A DNA stretch of 64,000 nt from Erythrobacter colymbi (GCF_002155685.1 NZ_MUYK01000002.1:372001-436000); one strand, 5' to 3'; positions 1 through 8,888 are shown, counted from the stretch's first letter. Made by a program: numbers and translations. The notes: generated from the letters alone by a model not told the origin.

Positions 1-123
1 GGCCGCCTGCGCCGGCGCGCTCACCGGCGAGGCCTCACCCGGCGCGATCATGGCGGACAGGCCGATCAGGGCCACAAGCGCGGCGGGCACCAGCCAGAGA
101 CCATGGAGTCGCAAGCGCCGCAC
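1..123 (-). CDS. Exported protein, N-terminal part only
   Basis: The reading frame runs off the left edge, so only the first 41 residues are visible. It begins with a GTG codon (121-123) preceded by a good GGAGG ribosome site about 7 nt upstream. The start VRRLRLHG is basic, followed by a hydrophobic stretch (LWLVPAALVALIGLSAMI) and then an Ala/Pro-rich segment, which is the plan of a Sec signal peptide or an N-terminal anchor. No domain can be named from this fragment. It is transcribed away from the gene at 273 and shares with it a short control region. Confidence 0.6.
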   Translation of the reverse strand, partial: MRRLRLHGLWLVPAALVALIGLSAMIAPGEASPVSAPAQAA

Positions 124-133
124 TGCGCAACCT

Positions 134-156
134 CCGTTAACCTTAACAGTTAACGG
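134..156. promoter_or_regulatory. Inverted repeat with three TTAAC half-sites in a divergent promoter region
   Basis: CCGTTAAC (134-141) and GTTAACGG (149-156) are perfect 8-bp inverted arms around a 7-nt spacer that holds another TTAAC (143-147). The site lies between the divergent genes starting at 123 and 273, so it could bind a regulator of both. TTAAC half-sites resemble CtrA half-sites, but the canonical TTAA-N7-TTAA spacing is not met. Confidence 0.4.
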
Positions 157-272
157 TTAGTGCGTAGCGAAACTTGCGGCAAGGCCCGTTCGCGCCCTGT
201 GCCCTTCCCGCACAGCCCCCTTGCCTGACGCCTGCGCCGCTTTACACTCCGCAGCCAAGGGAGAGGGTCGTC

Positions 273-1346
273 ATGTTTGCAATCAATCGTTTCGCCGCGC
301 TGGCAGCGCTCGTCATGGCCGCAGGCTCGGGCGCCGCCCTGCCACTTGCCGCACAGGAGCAGCCGCCCGCGCCTGCCCTGCGCCCCGCATCGACCTGGAG
401 CCATGACCGCAGCGGGCTGACCCTGCCCGCTACGCTAGCCGGGTTCACCCGCGAGGACAGCAAGCAGTTCGACAATGAAGGCTACAATGTCGGGGTGCGC
501 TTCTCCGACAAGGCGAGCGGTAGCTGGGCGGACCTGTTCATCTACCGCGCCGCGCCAGCCTCGGTCGCGGTTTGGGGGGACCGCGCGACCTCGGGGATGT
601 TCGCCAACCCGATGCTGGGCGAGGTCGACATCGCCACCGTCAGGATCGCCCGCTTCACGCCGCCCAATGGTGCGGGCGACAAGAGCGGCCTCAGGGTCGT
701 CACCCCGACCAAGGGCGAGCTGACCTCGAGCGGCCTTGCGATCTACCTCCACGATGGCTGGCTGGTGAAGCTGCGGATGAGCTCGCAGACGATGGACGCC
801 GCCGCGATGGAAGTGCGGATCGGCGAATTCGTCGCCGCGCTCGCCCTGCCCGCTGCCAAGCGCCCCGCCCCCGCCTTTGCCGAGATCGAGGACTGCGCCA
901 CCCCGCTCGTGACCGGCAAGAAGGCCAAGCTGTCGAAGCTCGACATGATGGGCAGCATCATGCTCGGCGGATTGCTCGGCGCGGCGCGGGAGAAGGACGC
1001 GGAGGAGACCGGCGCGCCGGTGAGCGTGTGGTGCCGCGATCCGGCCTCGCAGCCGCAATACGGGGTCTATCGCCCCGGCGGCGCGGACGACCGCTACCTG
1101 ATCGCGCTCGGCGATACCGGGACGAGCCTGTCCGTCGGCGGCTATGACATGGGGCCGTTGATGAAGCCCTCGAAGGGCTATCTGGTGACCCAGTCGGACG
1201 GGGTGACCGATTACGTCTTCCCGCCCTTCGACCGCATCCCCACGCCGCAGCAGGCGCTGGGCCTTCCGGGCAACGTCGCGCCGGTGTTCAGCGCCGGGCT
1301 GCTCGAAGAGAACAAGGGAGCGACGATCACGGTGCCCGGGAAATAG
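273..1346 (+). CDS. Hypothetical periplasmic protein
   Basis: This is a 357-residue protein if it starts at ATG 273, which has a GGGAGAGGG ribosome site 7-8 nt upstream. An earlier in-frame ATG at 174 would place extra residues ahead of an obvious signal peptide and has no ribosome site. Residues 1-28 form the signal peptide (FAALAALVMAAGSGAAL then LPLAAQE). The mature protein is globular with mixed beta/alpha character and two cysteines (EDCATPL, VWCRDP) that could form a disulfide. No membrane span follows the signal. I do not recognise the family. It stands alone, followed by a parS-bearing gap and a convergent neighbour. Confidence 0.7.
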   Translation: MFAINRFAALAALVMAAGSGAALPLAAQEQPPAPALRPASTWSHDRSGLTLPATLAGFTREDSKQFDNEGYNVGVRFSDKASGSWADLFIYRAAPASVAVWGDRATSGMFANPMLGEVDIATVRIARFTPPNGAGDKSGLRVVTPTKGELTSSGLAIYLHDGWLVKLRMSSQTMDAAAMEVRIGEFVAALALPAAKRPAPAFAEIEDCATPLVTGKKAKLSKLDMMGSIMLGGLLGAAREKDAEETGAPVSVWCRDPASQPQYGVYRPGGADDRYLIALGDTGTSLSVGGYDMGPLMKPSKGYLVTQSDGVTDYVFPPFDRIPTPQQALGLPGNVAPVFSAGLLEENKGATITVPGK

Positions 1347-1385
1347 CGTGGCGCCAGACGGGGCCTCGCGCGCACTCGGCGCGGG

Positions 1386-1426
1386 CTAGACCCCTGCTAG
1401 ACTCCCTCCAGACCCCCTCCAGACCC
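1386..1426 (-). repeat. Array of GGGTCTRG octamers at 11-bp period beside parS
   Basis: Read on the minus strand, four copies of GGGTCTGG/GAGTCTAG/GGGTCTAG start exactly 11 bp apart. Plus-strand positions are 1386-1393, 1397-1404, 1408-1415 and 1419-1426. The array is 23 bp left of the parS palindrome. The same motif, with nearly the same spacing, lies beside the second parS at 52698-52748. It contains CTAG, a tetramer usually rare in bacteria. The array is non-coding and lies between two convergent genes. Confidence 0.75.
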
Positions 1427-1449
1427 GTCTCGCGGGGTGCTGGCGGGGC

Positions 1450-1465
1450 TGTTTCACGTGAAACA
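1450..1465. other. parS centromere site
   Basis: TGTTTCACGTGAAACA is a perfect 16-bp palindrome identical to the consensus ParB (Spo0J) binding site parS known from many bacteria. It lies in the 124-bp gap between convergent genes ending at 1346 and 1471. ParB loads here and spreads during chromosome segregation, and such sites usually cluster near the replication origin. No parA or parB gene is present in the window. Confidence 0.88.
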
Positions 1466-1470
1466 GGCGG

Positions 1471-2871
1471 TCAGTCGAAGCTGTAGGCCAGCTCGAAATC
1501 GCCCCAGCGGCGGCCGCCGAAATAGAGCGGGACATAGACATTGCGCACCACGACGTAGGAATCCCCGTCGCCCTCCTGCCGGTAGACCGCCATCATGTAG
1601 GCATCCGAGGAGACCTTGGCCTTGCGGTCGATCGCCTCGAGCATGATGCGCCCGTTGCGGCAGAACTGGGTGTCGTGGTTGAGATCGCCCGTCGGCGTGC
1701 GGCTGCGCTCGGTGAGGTGGGTCGGCAGGAAGCCGTTCATGTCGGTGCAGGCTGCGGCCAAGACACGGGAATCGCTCGCCTTTGCACGGTCGAGGAAGGG
1801 GCGCCATTCGGCATGGGCCCAGTCGGTCAGGCGGGTGCGGAACAGTGGCGGGTTGGTGCCCGGCACGTTCTGGTAATCGGTATCGAACAGCGCTGCGGTG
1901 GTGATCGCGCCCCTCGCAAGCGCGGCTTCGGTGTGGGCGACGATCTCCTGCATCATCGCCTGCGCCTGCGCGACCATCGCGCTGTCCTCGGGGCTGAGAC
2001 CGGCGTGGACGATGCGGTCGAACATCTCGGAGGCTGTGATTTCCAGCTCTTCCATCTTGCGATGGGCGCCGTGTAGGCGATCTTCGTTTTTCCGCGAAGC
2101 GGCGTCGAAACTGGTCAGAACGCGTTGGACTTTGTCGACATGGTTCGAGATCGTTCCGGTCGAGCGGGCGATGACGTCGTTCTGCTTGTCGACCTCTTCC
2201 ACCAGCGCGCCGACATTGGAGATGGTGCTCTCGATCCGGGCGACCGAAGCGCGGGCATCGCCGCTGGCCTTGGAGCCGGCCTCGATGCGGCCGATCACCA
2301 CCTCGGCTTCGCCGCCGAGGGCATCGATGGTCGAGGCGATTTCTTCGGTCGCCTTGCGCGTGTCGTTGGCAAGGCTCTTCACTTCCGCCGCGACGACGGC
2401 GAAAGTCCTACCCGCATCCCCTGCGCGCATCGCCTCGATCGTGGCGTTGAGGGCGAGGATGTTGGTGGTCTCGGCGATCTCGCCGATGTCCTGCGCCGAG
2501 CGGCGGACCTGCTCCATCGCGGCCGAAAAACTGGTGACGTGCTGGCCGAGGGTATCGACCAGCTCGATCAGCGAGGCGATCTGGCCGAGCGAGGACTGGA
2601 TCAGCGCCGTGCCTTCTGACAGACGCTCGATCGCGCGTTCGGACAGCAGGCGCGCCTCGTCCGAGGCTTCGGCCACCTTGGTCTGGTCGGCCTCCAGCGC
2701 GCGCACGGTTTCCGCGAGTGCCTCGTGCTCCGAGCGCAGCGTCTTGGAGGATTGGATCACCGCCTCCACAACACCGGCGACGTCGGTGCAGCCGACAGTC
2801 ACCGCTCCGCAGCTCTCCGGAATCATCCCAAGGGCATGGGCGTTGGCGGTATCGATGGCGAGCTGGTTCAT
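1471..2871 (-). CDS. Soluble methyl-accepting chemotaxis-type receptor with C-terminal sensor
   Basis: This is a 466-residue protein without signal peptide or membrane segments. The highly conserved MCP hairpin tip is at about residues 132-168 ([31 protein letters not shown]), inside a long coiled coil spanning about residues 35-290. That hairpin binds CheA and CheW in the family. The remaining 170 residues form a separate globular domain ending in [15 protein letters not shown], which reads like the end of a Cache/PAS-type sensor, so the sensor follows the signalling domain. No chemotaxis genes are nearby. The ATG at 2871 lacks a strong ribosome site. The ligand is unknown. Confidence 0.85.
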   Translation of the reverse strand: MNQLAIDTANAHALGMIPESCGAVTVGCTDVAGVVEAVIQSSKTLRSEHEALAETVRALEADQTKVAEASDEARLLSERAIERLSEGTALIQSSLGQIASLIELVDTLGQHVTSFSAAMEQVRRSAQDIGEIAETTNILALNATIEAMRAGDAGRTFAVVAAEVKSLANDTRKATEEIASTIDALGGEAEVVIGRIEAGSKASGDARASVARIESTISNVGALVEEVDKQNDVIARSTGTISNHVDKVQRVLTSFDAASRKNEDRLHGAHRKMEELEITASEMFDRIVHAGLSPEDSAMVAQAQAMMQEIVAHTEAALARGAITTAALFDTDYQNVPGTNPPLFRTRLTDWAHAEWRPFLDRAKASDSRVLAAACTDMNGFLPTHLTERSRTPTGDLNHDTQFCRNGRIMLEAIDRKAKVSSDAYMMAVYRQEGDGDSYVVVRNVYVPLYFGGRRWGDFELAYSFD

Positions 2872-3002
2872 GTGCGGGAGCGGCCCTGTGTTGTGCGTTG
2901 CGGGACACTAGGCAGAGGATGGTAAGCAAGCGGTTAAGACTTGGAGTGCCCTCGCAAGAATGGGGACTGGTCAGGCCCCGCCCTGCGGGTTAAGCAGCAC
3001 CC

Positions 3003-4187
3003 ATGTTTTTCAACTTCGTCGACGAACTGCGCGCCGCCGGGATCGGCGCTTCCTTCAAGGAGCACCTCACCCTGCTGGAGGCGCTCGACAAGGACGTGAT
3101 CGAGCAGACGCCCGAGGCGTTCTACTATCTCTCCCGCGCGACCTTCGTGAAGGATGAAGGCCTGCTCGACCGGTTCGACCAGGTGTTCCAAAAGGTTTTC
3201 AAGGGGATCATGTCCGATTACGGCCAGAACCCCGTCGACATCCCGGAAGACTGGCTGAAGGCCGTGGCCGAGAAGTTCCTGACGCCCGAAGAGATGGAAG
3301 CGATCAAGTCGCTGGGCGATTGGGACGAGATCATGGAGACGCTCAAGAAGCGGCTCGAAGAACAGGAAAAGCGCCACCAGGGCGGCAACAAGTGGATCGG
3401 CACCGGGGGCACCTCGCCCTTCGGCAATTCGGGCTACAACCCCGAAGGCGTGCGCATCGGCGGCGAGGCCAAGCACGGGCGCGCGATCAAGGTCTGGGAA
3501 AAGCGCGAGTTCAAGAACCTCGACAACACCAAGGAACTCGGCACCCGCAACATCAAGATGGCGCTGCGCCGCCTGCGCCGCTTCGCCCGTGAAGGCGCAG
3601 CGGACGAGCTCGACATACCCGGCACCATCGAAGGCACGGCCAAGCAGGGGTGGCTCGATATCCGGATGCGGCCCGAACGGCGCAATGCCGTCAAACTGCT
3701 GCTGTTCCTCGATGTCGGCGGATCGATGGACCCCTTCATCAAGCTGGTCGAAGAACTGTTCAGCGCCGCTACGGCGGAGTTCAAGAACCTCGAGTTCTTC
3801 TACTTCCACAACTGCCTCTACGAAGGCGTGTGGAAGGACAACAAGCGCCGCTGGCAGGAACGCACGAAGACCTGGGACGTGCTCCACAAATACGGGCACG
3901 ATTACAAGATCGTCTTCGTCGGCGACGCGGCGATGAGCCCCTACGAGATCACCCATCCGGGCGGCAGCGTCGAGCACATGAACGAGGAAGCGGGCGCGGT
4001 GTGGCTCCAGCGCGTGACCAATACCTATCCCGCGACCGTGTGGCTCAACCCGGTGCCCGAAAAACAGTGGGGCTATTCGCAGTCGACCAAGATGATCAAG
4101 CAGCTGGTCGGCGACCGGATGTATCCGCTGACGCTCGAAGGGCTGGATGATGCAATGCGGGAGCTCAGTCGGAAGCACGGGGCTTGA
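3003..4187 (+). CDS. VWA domain protein (CoxE-like)
   Basis: This is a 394-residue cytoplasmic protein. The C-terminal half is a von Willebrand factor A domain. Its metal-ion-dependent adhesion site is visible as FLDVGGSMDPF (D-x-G-x-S, about residue 236), with a second conserved Asp in VFVGDAAMSPYE. The N-terminal half is helical and charged. In the CoxE-like family such proteins often work with an MoxR-type AAA+ ATPase in metallo-enzyme or complex maturation. No MoxR gene is adjacent here, so the partner must lie elsewhere. The gene stands alone and its ATG has no clear ribosome site. Confidence 0.8.
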   Translation: MFFNFVDELRAAGIGASFKEHLTLLEALDKDVIEQTPEAFYYLSRATFVKDEGLLDRFDQVFQKVFKGIMSDYGQNPVDIPEDWLKAVAEKFLTPEEMEAIKSLGDWDEIMETLKKRLEEQEKRHQGGNKWIGTGGTSPFGNSGYNPEGVRIGGEAKHGRAIKVWEKREFKNLDNTKELGTRNIKMALRRLRRFAREGAADELDIPGTIEGTAKQGWLDIRMRPERRNAVKLLLFLDVGGSMDPFIKLVEELFSAATAEFKNLEFFYFHNCLYEGVWKDNKRRWQERTKTWDVLHKYGHDYKIVFVGDAAMSPYEITHPGGSVEHMNEEAGAVWLQRVTNTYPATVWLNPVPEKQWGYSQSTKMIKQLVGDRMYPLTLEGLDDAMRELSRKHGA

Positions 4188-4243
4188 GGCAACTCTTTTG
4201 AATCAAAAGAAATAATGGTAGGCTCCAATTCGAGGAGACCGCC

Positions 4244-4606
4244 ATGCAGTATCTTGCCCTGCCGCTTGTTCTTGCACTCTTCGGGGCAAGCGGGCCGCCC
4301 CCTTCCCCACTGCCCCTCCCCAATGCGGAGCCGTCCCCGGCCATACGCGAATTGCGGCCGGACTTCCTGGCGGGCGACAGATGCCGCGATGGCAGGCGGC
4401 AGACGGGTAGCAATCCCGACTGGCAGCCGCGTCTGGATCGTCGGCCGGCAAATCCGGACACAGGACAGATGATGTATGCTGTCGACCGAAGAATCGATGG
4501 CTGCTCTGTTGTGATGGTCATGGGTGAGCGGCTTCCCCCCGACCTTCCGTTTGGACGGATCAGGCTCTCCCCTGAACAGAAAGCCGTGCTTTCGGGCGAG
4601 CGTTGA
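4244..4606 (+). CDS. Small exported hypothetical protein
   Basis: This 120-residue product starts at ATG 4244 with the ribosome site GAGGAG 8 nt upstream. A short hydrophobic leader (LALPLVLALFGASG) is followed by a Pro-rich stretch and then a compact domain with two cysteines (GDRCRDG, DGCSVV) that may be disulfide-bonded after export. No family is recognised. Its composition is somewhat less GC-rich than its neighbours. It lies 33 bp upstream of the DUF817 gene on the same strand and could be co-transcribed with it. Confidence 0.6.
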   Translation: MQYLALPLVLALFGASGPPPSPLPLPNAEPSPAIRELRPDFLAGDRCRDGRRQTGSNPDWQPRLDRRPANPDTGQMMYAVDRRIDGCSVVMVMGERLPPDLPFGRIRLSPEQKAVLSGER

Positions 4607-4639
4607 CGCCTGCGGGAGGGACGTTCATCTCCGGAAGGA

Positions 4640-5494
4640 ATGACGCCGCCCCGCCACACCCGCTTCGAAGCCGTCCGCCTCCGGCTAGAAGCCTTCGATC
4701 CGGGCACCGGCTGGCGGCTGTGGCTCTACGAGTTCCTGCTTTTCGGCTTCAAGCAAGCCTGGGCCTGCCAGTTCGGCGGCCTGCTGCTGGCGCTGCTGCT
4801 CGGCACGCACCTGTTCTACCCCGACACCGCGCCGCTCCACCGCTATGACTTTCTGACGCTGGCTGCCATCGCCATTCAAGGTGCAATGCTCGCCTTCCGG
4901 CTCGAGACATGGCGCGAGGCGCGGGTGATCCTCATCTTCCACGTCGTCGGCACGGTGATGGAGCTGTTCAAGACGCAGGCCGGGTCGTGGACCTATCCCG
5001 AGGCCAGCGTGCTCCACATCGGCGCGGTGCCGCTGTTTTCGGGGTTCATGTATGCCGCCGTCGGCAGCTACATCGCGCGGGTGTGGCGGATCTTCGACTT
5101 CCGTTTCACCGGATACCCGCCCGCATGGATGACATGGGTCTTGGCGGCAGCGATCTACGCGAACTTCTTCACCCACCACTTCATCATCGACATCCGCTGG
5201 GGACTGTTTGCCGCCACGGCTGCGATCTTCTGGCGCACCCGCGTCCACTTCAGGAACTGGCGCTCGCATCGCTGGATGCCGTTGCTGGTCGGCTTCGGCC
5301 TCGTCGCGCTGTTCATCTGGTTCGCCGAGAACATCGCCACCTTCGCCAATGCCTGGAACTATCCGGGGCAGGAGAAGGAGTGGCACATGGTCAGCCTCGC
5401 CAAATATGGCAGCTGGTATCTGCTCATGCTGATAAGCTTCGTGTTGGTCGCGCTGGTGCAGCCGGTCCGCGCGCCCGATGCACCGTCAGACTAG
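4640..5494 (+). CDS. DUF817 integral membrane protein
   Basis: This 284-residue polytopic membrane protein has about eight hydrophobic segments. It matches my recollection of the DUF817 family through FLLFGFKQAWACQFGGLLL near the N-terminus, a central FKTQAGSWTYPE segment, and GFMYAAVGSYIARVWR. Family function is not established. Several conserved aromatic and His residues in or near the membrane (THHFIIDIRW) hint at a cofactor or carotenoid-like ligand, but that is speculation. The ribosome site GGAAGGA runs almost directly into the ATG. The 3' end overlaps the convergent gene ending at 5491 by 4 bp. Confidence 0.8.
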   Translation: MTPPRHTRFEAVRLRLEAFDPGTGWRLWLYEFLLFGFKQAWACQFGGLLLALLLGTHLFYPDTAPLHRYDFLTLAAIAIQGAMLAFRLETWREARVILIFHVVGTVMELFKTQAGSWTYPEASVLHIGAVPLFSGFMYAAVGSYIARVWRIFDFRFTGYPPAWMTWVLAAAIYANFFTHHFIIDIRWGLFAATAAIFWRTRVHFRNWRSHRWMPLLVGFGLVALFIWFAENIATFANAWNYPGQEKEWHMVSLAKYGSWYLLMLISFVLVALVQPVRAPDAPSD

Positions 5495-6306
5495 GTAAGA
5501 CGCCAGTTTAGGGACAGACGGAACCGCGCGCCGCGCGCGTCGCTGCCATCGGCGAGCTGCGGGCTGACCATCAAGGGGCCCAGTGCGCGTTCGGCTTCGC
5601 GGGCAAACAGCGCCGCATGCTCGGGCGGATCGAACGAGATCTGGCGGCAGATGACCGAGAGATCCTGCTGGATCTGGCATTCGATCACTGATTTGCCCTC
5701 GACCTCGTTTTGTATCGCACGCCGTGGATAGTTGAGCCGTCGTGGCGAGGAGGCGGCAAGCTCCGGGATCAACGTACGCTCGACCAGCGGTCCGGTCGAC
5801 AGGTCGACGACCGGCAGTTCCACCGCGGGGATGTTGAATTCGAGCGCGACATAGCGCGCGGTCCGGTCCTTGTCCCGCTGGGTGATCGCGGGGAGCGCGG
5901 GAAGCGTCATGCGCCTGCCGACTTTCAGAAGCAGCGTTTCGGCGATGGTGTTCGTCTGCGAGAGGCGGTTGGCGAACATGCAGAAGGAAAGCGTGATCTC
6001 GCCCGCATCGTTGACCGGACAGCGATAGGACATCCTCGCCGCCGCAACCGGGCCGCTCTGGCCGTTGCCTGCCGCGTAGAGTTCGGCGATCGAAAGCGCC
6101 GCGACCGGAACGTCGATCGGGGCTGCGGTGTATTCCTCGGTCCGCAGCCGGAATTTGCCGCTCTCGTCCGTGATGATCTCTTCGACCACGCGGGGCGCCG
6201 ACAGCGGCGGGGCAGGCTGCGCGGCAAGCGGCGCGGCGGCTGCAATCAGCGCCCCCGATACCAGCACCCACGAGGTTACGCGATCGCGCAAAACCTTGCT
6301 CCCCAT
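5491..6306 (-). CDS. Exported TonB-C-terminal-like protein
   Basis: I place the start at ATG 6306 (271 residues). A longer frame exists, but 6306 is preceded by GGAAGGGGTGA and followed by a clean signal peptide (VLVSGALIAAAAPLAAQ). The C-terminal 90 residues contain the pattern of TonB C-terminal domains: LNYPRRAIQNEVEGKSVIEC, then a strand with a conserved D, as in secreted energy-transducer-like proteins of sphingomonads. There is no membrane anchor other than the signal, so a true energy-coupling role is doubtful. It begins 10 bp after the MFS gene's stop and is probably in its operon. Confidence 0.65.
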   Translation of the reverse strand: MGSKVLRDRVTSWVLVSGALIAAAAPLAAQPAPPLSAPRVVEEIITDESGKFRLRTEEYTAAPIDVPVAALSIAELYAAGNGQSGPVAAARMSYRCPVNDAGEITLSFCMFANRLSQTNTIAETLLLKVGRRMTLPALPAITQRDKDRTARYVALEFNIPAVELPVVDLSTGPLVERTLIPELAASSPRRLNYPRRAIQNEVEGKSVIECQIQQDLSVICRQISFDPPEHAALFAREAERALGPLMVSPQLADGSDARGARFRLSLNWRLT

Positions 6307-6316
6307 CCCCGTCCGT

Positions 6317-7609
6317 TCACCCCTTCCGGTCGAGCTCCGCATCCAGATGCAGGCTGCACCGCCAGAAGAAGAACGCCGGCACCAGCCCCAGAACCGCCGC
6401 GCCGTATAGCACATAACGCACAGAATCCGCACCATAAGTCGGCTCGATCAGGTCCGACAATACTCCGAAGAACAGCGGCCCGAGCCCGAGGCCGATGAGG
6501 TTCTGGAAGAATAGCAAGCTCGCCGCGGCAATTGCCCGCGCCTTGACCGGCACGAGGCCCTGCGCGGCCGAATAGCACGGCCCATAATAGAGCGAGTTGA
6601 ACACCTGCGGCACGAAAATCAGTGCCACCGCCAGCGGCCAACTCGGCGCCTGATAGGCAGCGATCGCGAGCGGGACGGCGAGCGCCATACCGATGGCGGG
6701 TGCGGTCAGCACGTGGCGGCGGTTCCGCGCGCCGAAACGGTCGGCGAGATAGCCGCCGAGCCATGTGCCCAATATGCCCCCCACCCCGCCGATGATCCCG
6801 AACCACAGGCCCACCTGCCCGGGCGTCATGTCATGGGTGCGCTGGAAGAAGATCGTGGTCCAGGTGGTCTTGCCGTAGGACAGGAACGCGGCTGCCGAGC
6901 CCGCCAGCACCAGCAGCACATAAGCCCGCGAACGCATCACCTCGGCCAGAGCCTTCCTCAAGGGCAGCGCTGGCGCCGCGGCCTTGCTGCGCAGAACGGC
7001 AGCGGCGTCAGAGTGGCGCGGGTCGCGCAGGACGAACCACACCACCAGTGCGAGCATGACGCCGGGAAGTCCCACCACCACGAAAGCCTCGCGCCACCCG
7101 AGATAATCTGCGAGCAGCCCCCCGATCACCATGCCCAGCAGCGAACCGACCGGAATGCCGAGCGAATAGAACGCGAGCGCCGAGGCGCGTTTTTCGGGCG
7201 GCACCATGTCGCTGATGAGCGAGTGCGCAGGCGGCGTGCACCCTGCCTCGCCCACCCCCACCCCGATCCGCGCGAGCAGCAATTGCCAGAAGTTCTGCGC
7301 CACCCCGCACAGCGCCGTCATCGCCGACCACAGGCCGAGCGCGACCGCGATCAGCTTGGGGCGACTCGTGGTCTGGCGGTCGGCGAGGCGCGCGATGGGG
7401 ATGCCGAGCACGGTGTAGAACAGCGCGAAGGCGAGCCCTGTCATCATGCCGATCTGCGTGTCGGACAGCGATAGTTCCTTGGCGATCGGCTCGGCCAGGA
7501 TGTTCACGATCTGGCGGTCGATGAAGTTGAAGACGTAGACGATCAGCAGGATCCACAGGGTCACCCTTGCCGATTGCACGCCTGCGCCGCTTGCTGCCGC
7601 GGTTGCCAT
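6317..7609 (-). CDS. MFS transporter, spinster-like family
   Basis: This major facilitator carrier has 12 predicted membrane helices. The first helix has the FNFIDRQIVNILAEPI signature and the loop after helix 2 has the ARLADR motif typical of spinster-type MFS proteins. I chose ATG 7609 (430 residues) because GGGAGAGAG lies 8 nt upstream. In-frame ATGs at 7627 and 7648 have poorer sites and add only polar residues. The substrate is unknown; family members in sphingomonads sit in many catabolic settings. Downstream is the TonB-C-like gene. Upstream, 79 bp away on the same strand, is a NamZ-like muramidase gene. Confidence 0.85.
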   Translation of the reverse strand: MATAAASGAGVQSARVTLWILLIVYVFNFIDRQIVNILAEPIAKELSLSDTQIGMMTGLAFALFYTVLGIPIARLADRQTTSRPKLIAVALGLWSAMTALCGVAQNFWQLLLARIGVGVGEAGCTPPAHSLISDMVPPEKRASALAFYSLGIPVGSLLGMVIGGLLADYLGWREAFVVVGLPGVMLALVVWFVLRDPRHSDAAAVLRSKAAAPALPLRKALAEVMRSRAYVLLVLAGSAAAFLSYGKTTWTTIFFQRTHDMTPGQVGLWFGIIGGVGGILGTWLGGYLADRFGARNRRHVLTAPAIGMALAVPLAIAAYQAPSWPLAVALIFVPQVFNSLYYGPCYSAAQGLVPVKARAIAAASLLFFQNLIGLGLGPLFFGVLSDLIEPTYGADSVRYVLYGAAVLGLVPAFFFWRCSLHLDAELDRKG

Positions 7610-7688
7610 CTTGTCACTCTCTCCCATCGGTGGCGGTTGTTCCGCCATCCTTCGTGTCACGCATCCTTTTGGCGTCGTGACGTCACTT

Positions 7689-8888
7689 TCAATAAAGCAG
7701 GTGCGGACGCACCCCGGCAACCCAGGCGGCCTCGTCATGTGACGTCATGACGTCAAGATCATGCGGGGTGGCGGCGGTATCGTCGACCCATTCGCGCAAG
7801 GACGGGCCACCGTTGATCACGTCGATCGCGAGGCGGCTCAGTTCGTACTCGTAGGGGAAATCTCGCCACAACGGATAATCGGGATAGAGCAGCCGGATCG
7901 CCTTGAAGGCGAGCGCCTGGAGCCGCCAGGGACGGAACGCATGATGATCGTAGAAGCTGCCTTCCGCATGGATCATCAATGCGTTGCAGAGCGTTCCTTG
8001 GTGCTTGTGGAAGGTCGGCTCGAACCAGCATTCGCGGATCGCGCAGCCCGCCAGCCACTCGGGCGCGAGCTTGTGCATCAGCTTCAGCACCGCGCCCGCG
8101 TCCACGTCCGGCGCGCCGAACAGCACCTCGAGCGGACGGGTGGTGCCCCGCCCTTCGGACAGCGTCGTGCCTTCCAGCATCACGGTTCCGGCATAGCTGC
8201 GCGCCATGTTCACGTTGGCGGCATTGGGCGAGGGATTGATCCAGATGCGTGACGCCGGCCACCCGAAGCCGTCAGCCTCGTCGGGACGCCAGCCCTCCAT
8301 CGCCACCACCTTGTAGGCGACGTCGAGGCCGAAGTGTTCGATGAACCAGTGGCCCATCTCCCCCATCGTGAGGCCGTGGCGCATCGGCATCGGGGCGGCG
8401 CCCACGAAGCTCTCCTGCCCCGGTACCAGCAACGTCCCCTCGACCGGGCGGCCCGCCGGATTGGGGCGGTCGAGCACCCAGACCTCCTTGCCCGCCTTCG
8501 CCGCTTCCTCGATCAGGTAGAGCAGCGTTGTGACGAAGGTGTAGATCCGGCAGCCGAGGTCCTGCAGGTCGAACAGGAACACATCCGCGCTGGACATCAT
8601 CTGCCCCGTCGGCCGGCGCACCTCGCCATAGAGCGAGAAGATCGGGATGCCGTAACGCGGATCCATCTCGTCCGCGGTCTCGACCATGTTGTCCTGCTTG
8701 TCGCCCTTGAGGCCGTGCTGCGGGCCGAAGGCGCTGTTCACCTGCACGCCCGCCGCGATCAGCGCGTCGAGACTGTGGGTGAGATCTGCCGTCACGCTCG
8801 CCGGATGGGCGACCAGCGCCACGCGGCGGCCCTTGAGCTGGCGGAGGAGTTCAGGGTCGGCGAGCAGCCGGTCGATACCGTTCTTCAT
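7689..8888 (-). CDS. DUF1343 family exo-beta-N-acetylmuramidase (NamZ-like)
   Basis: This 399-residue protein belongs to DUF1343, whose characterised member NamZ removes terminal MurNAc from cell-wall fragments. Supporting motifs are VALVAHPASV near residue 25, AFGPQHGLKGDKQDNM, IFSLYGEVRRPT, LFDLQDLGCRIYTF, LDRPNPAGR, and the C-terminal GTLCNALMIHA. No signal peptide is visible, although NamZ-type enzymes acting on the wall are often exported, so this one may act in the cytoplasm on imported muropeptides. It precedes the spinster-like MFS gene on the same strand, a pairing that would fit uptake and recycling but is not proof. The ATG has no strong ribosome site. Confidence 0.85.
   Translation of the reverse strand: MKNGIDRLLADPELLRQLKGRRVALVAHPASVTADLTHSLDALIAAGVQVNSAFGPQHGLKGDKQDNMVETADEMDPRYGIPIFSLYGEVRRPTGQMMSSADVFLFDLQDLGCRIYTFVTTLLYLIEEAAKAGKEVWVLDRPNPAGRPVEGTLLVPGQESFVGAAPMPMRHGLTMGEMGHWFIEHFGLDVAYKVVAMEGWRPDEADGFGWPASRIWINPSPNAANVNMARSYAGTVMLEGTTLSEGRGTTRPLEVLFGAPDVDAGAVLKLMHKLAPEWLAGCAIRECWFEPTFHKHQGTLCNALMIHAEGSFYDHHAFRPWRLQALAFKAIRLLYPDYPLWRDFPYEYELSRLAIDVINGGPSLREWVDDTAATPHDLDVMTSHDEAAWVAGVRPHLLY

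Noticed and set aside
134..156. Canonical CtrA full site
   Set aside because: TTAA-N7-TTAA spacing is not found; only half-sites at other distances.
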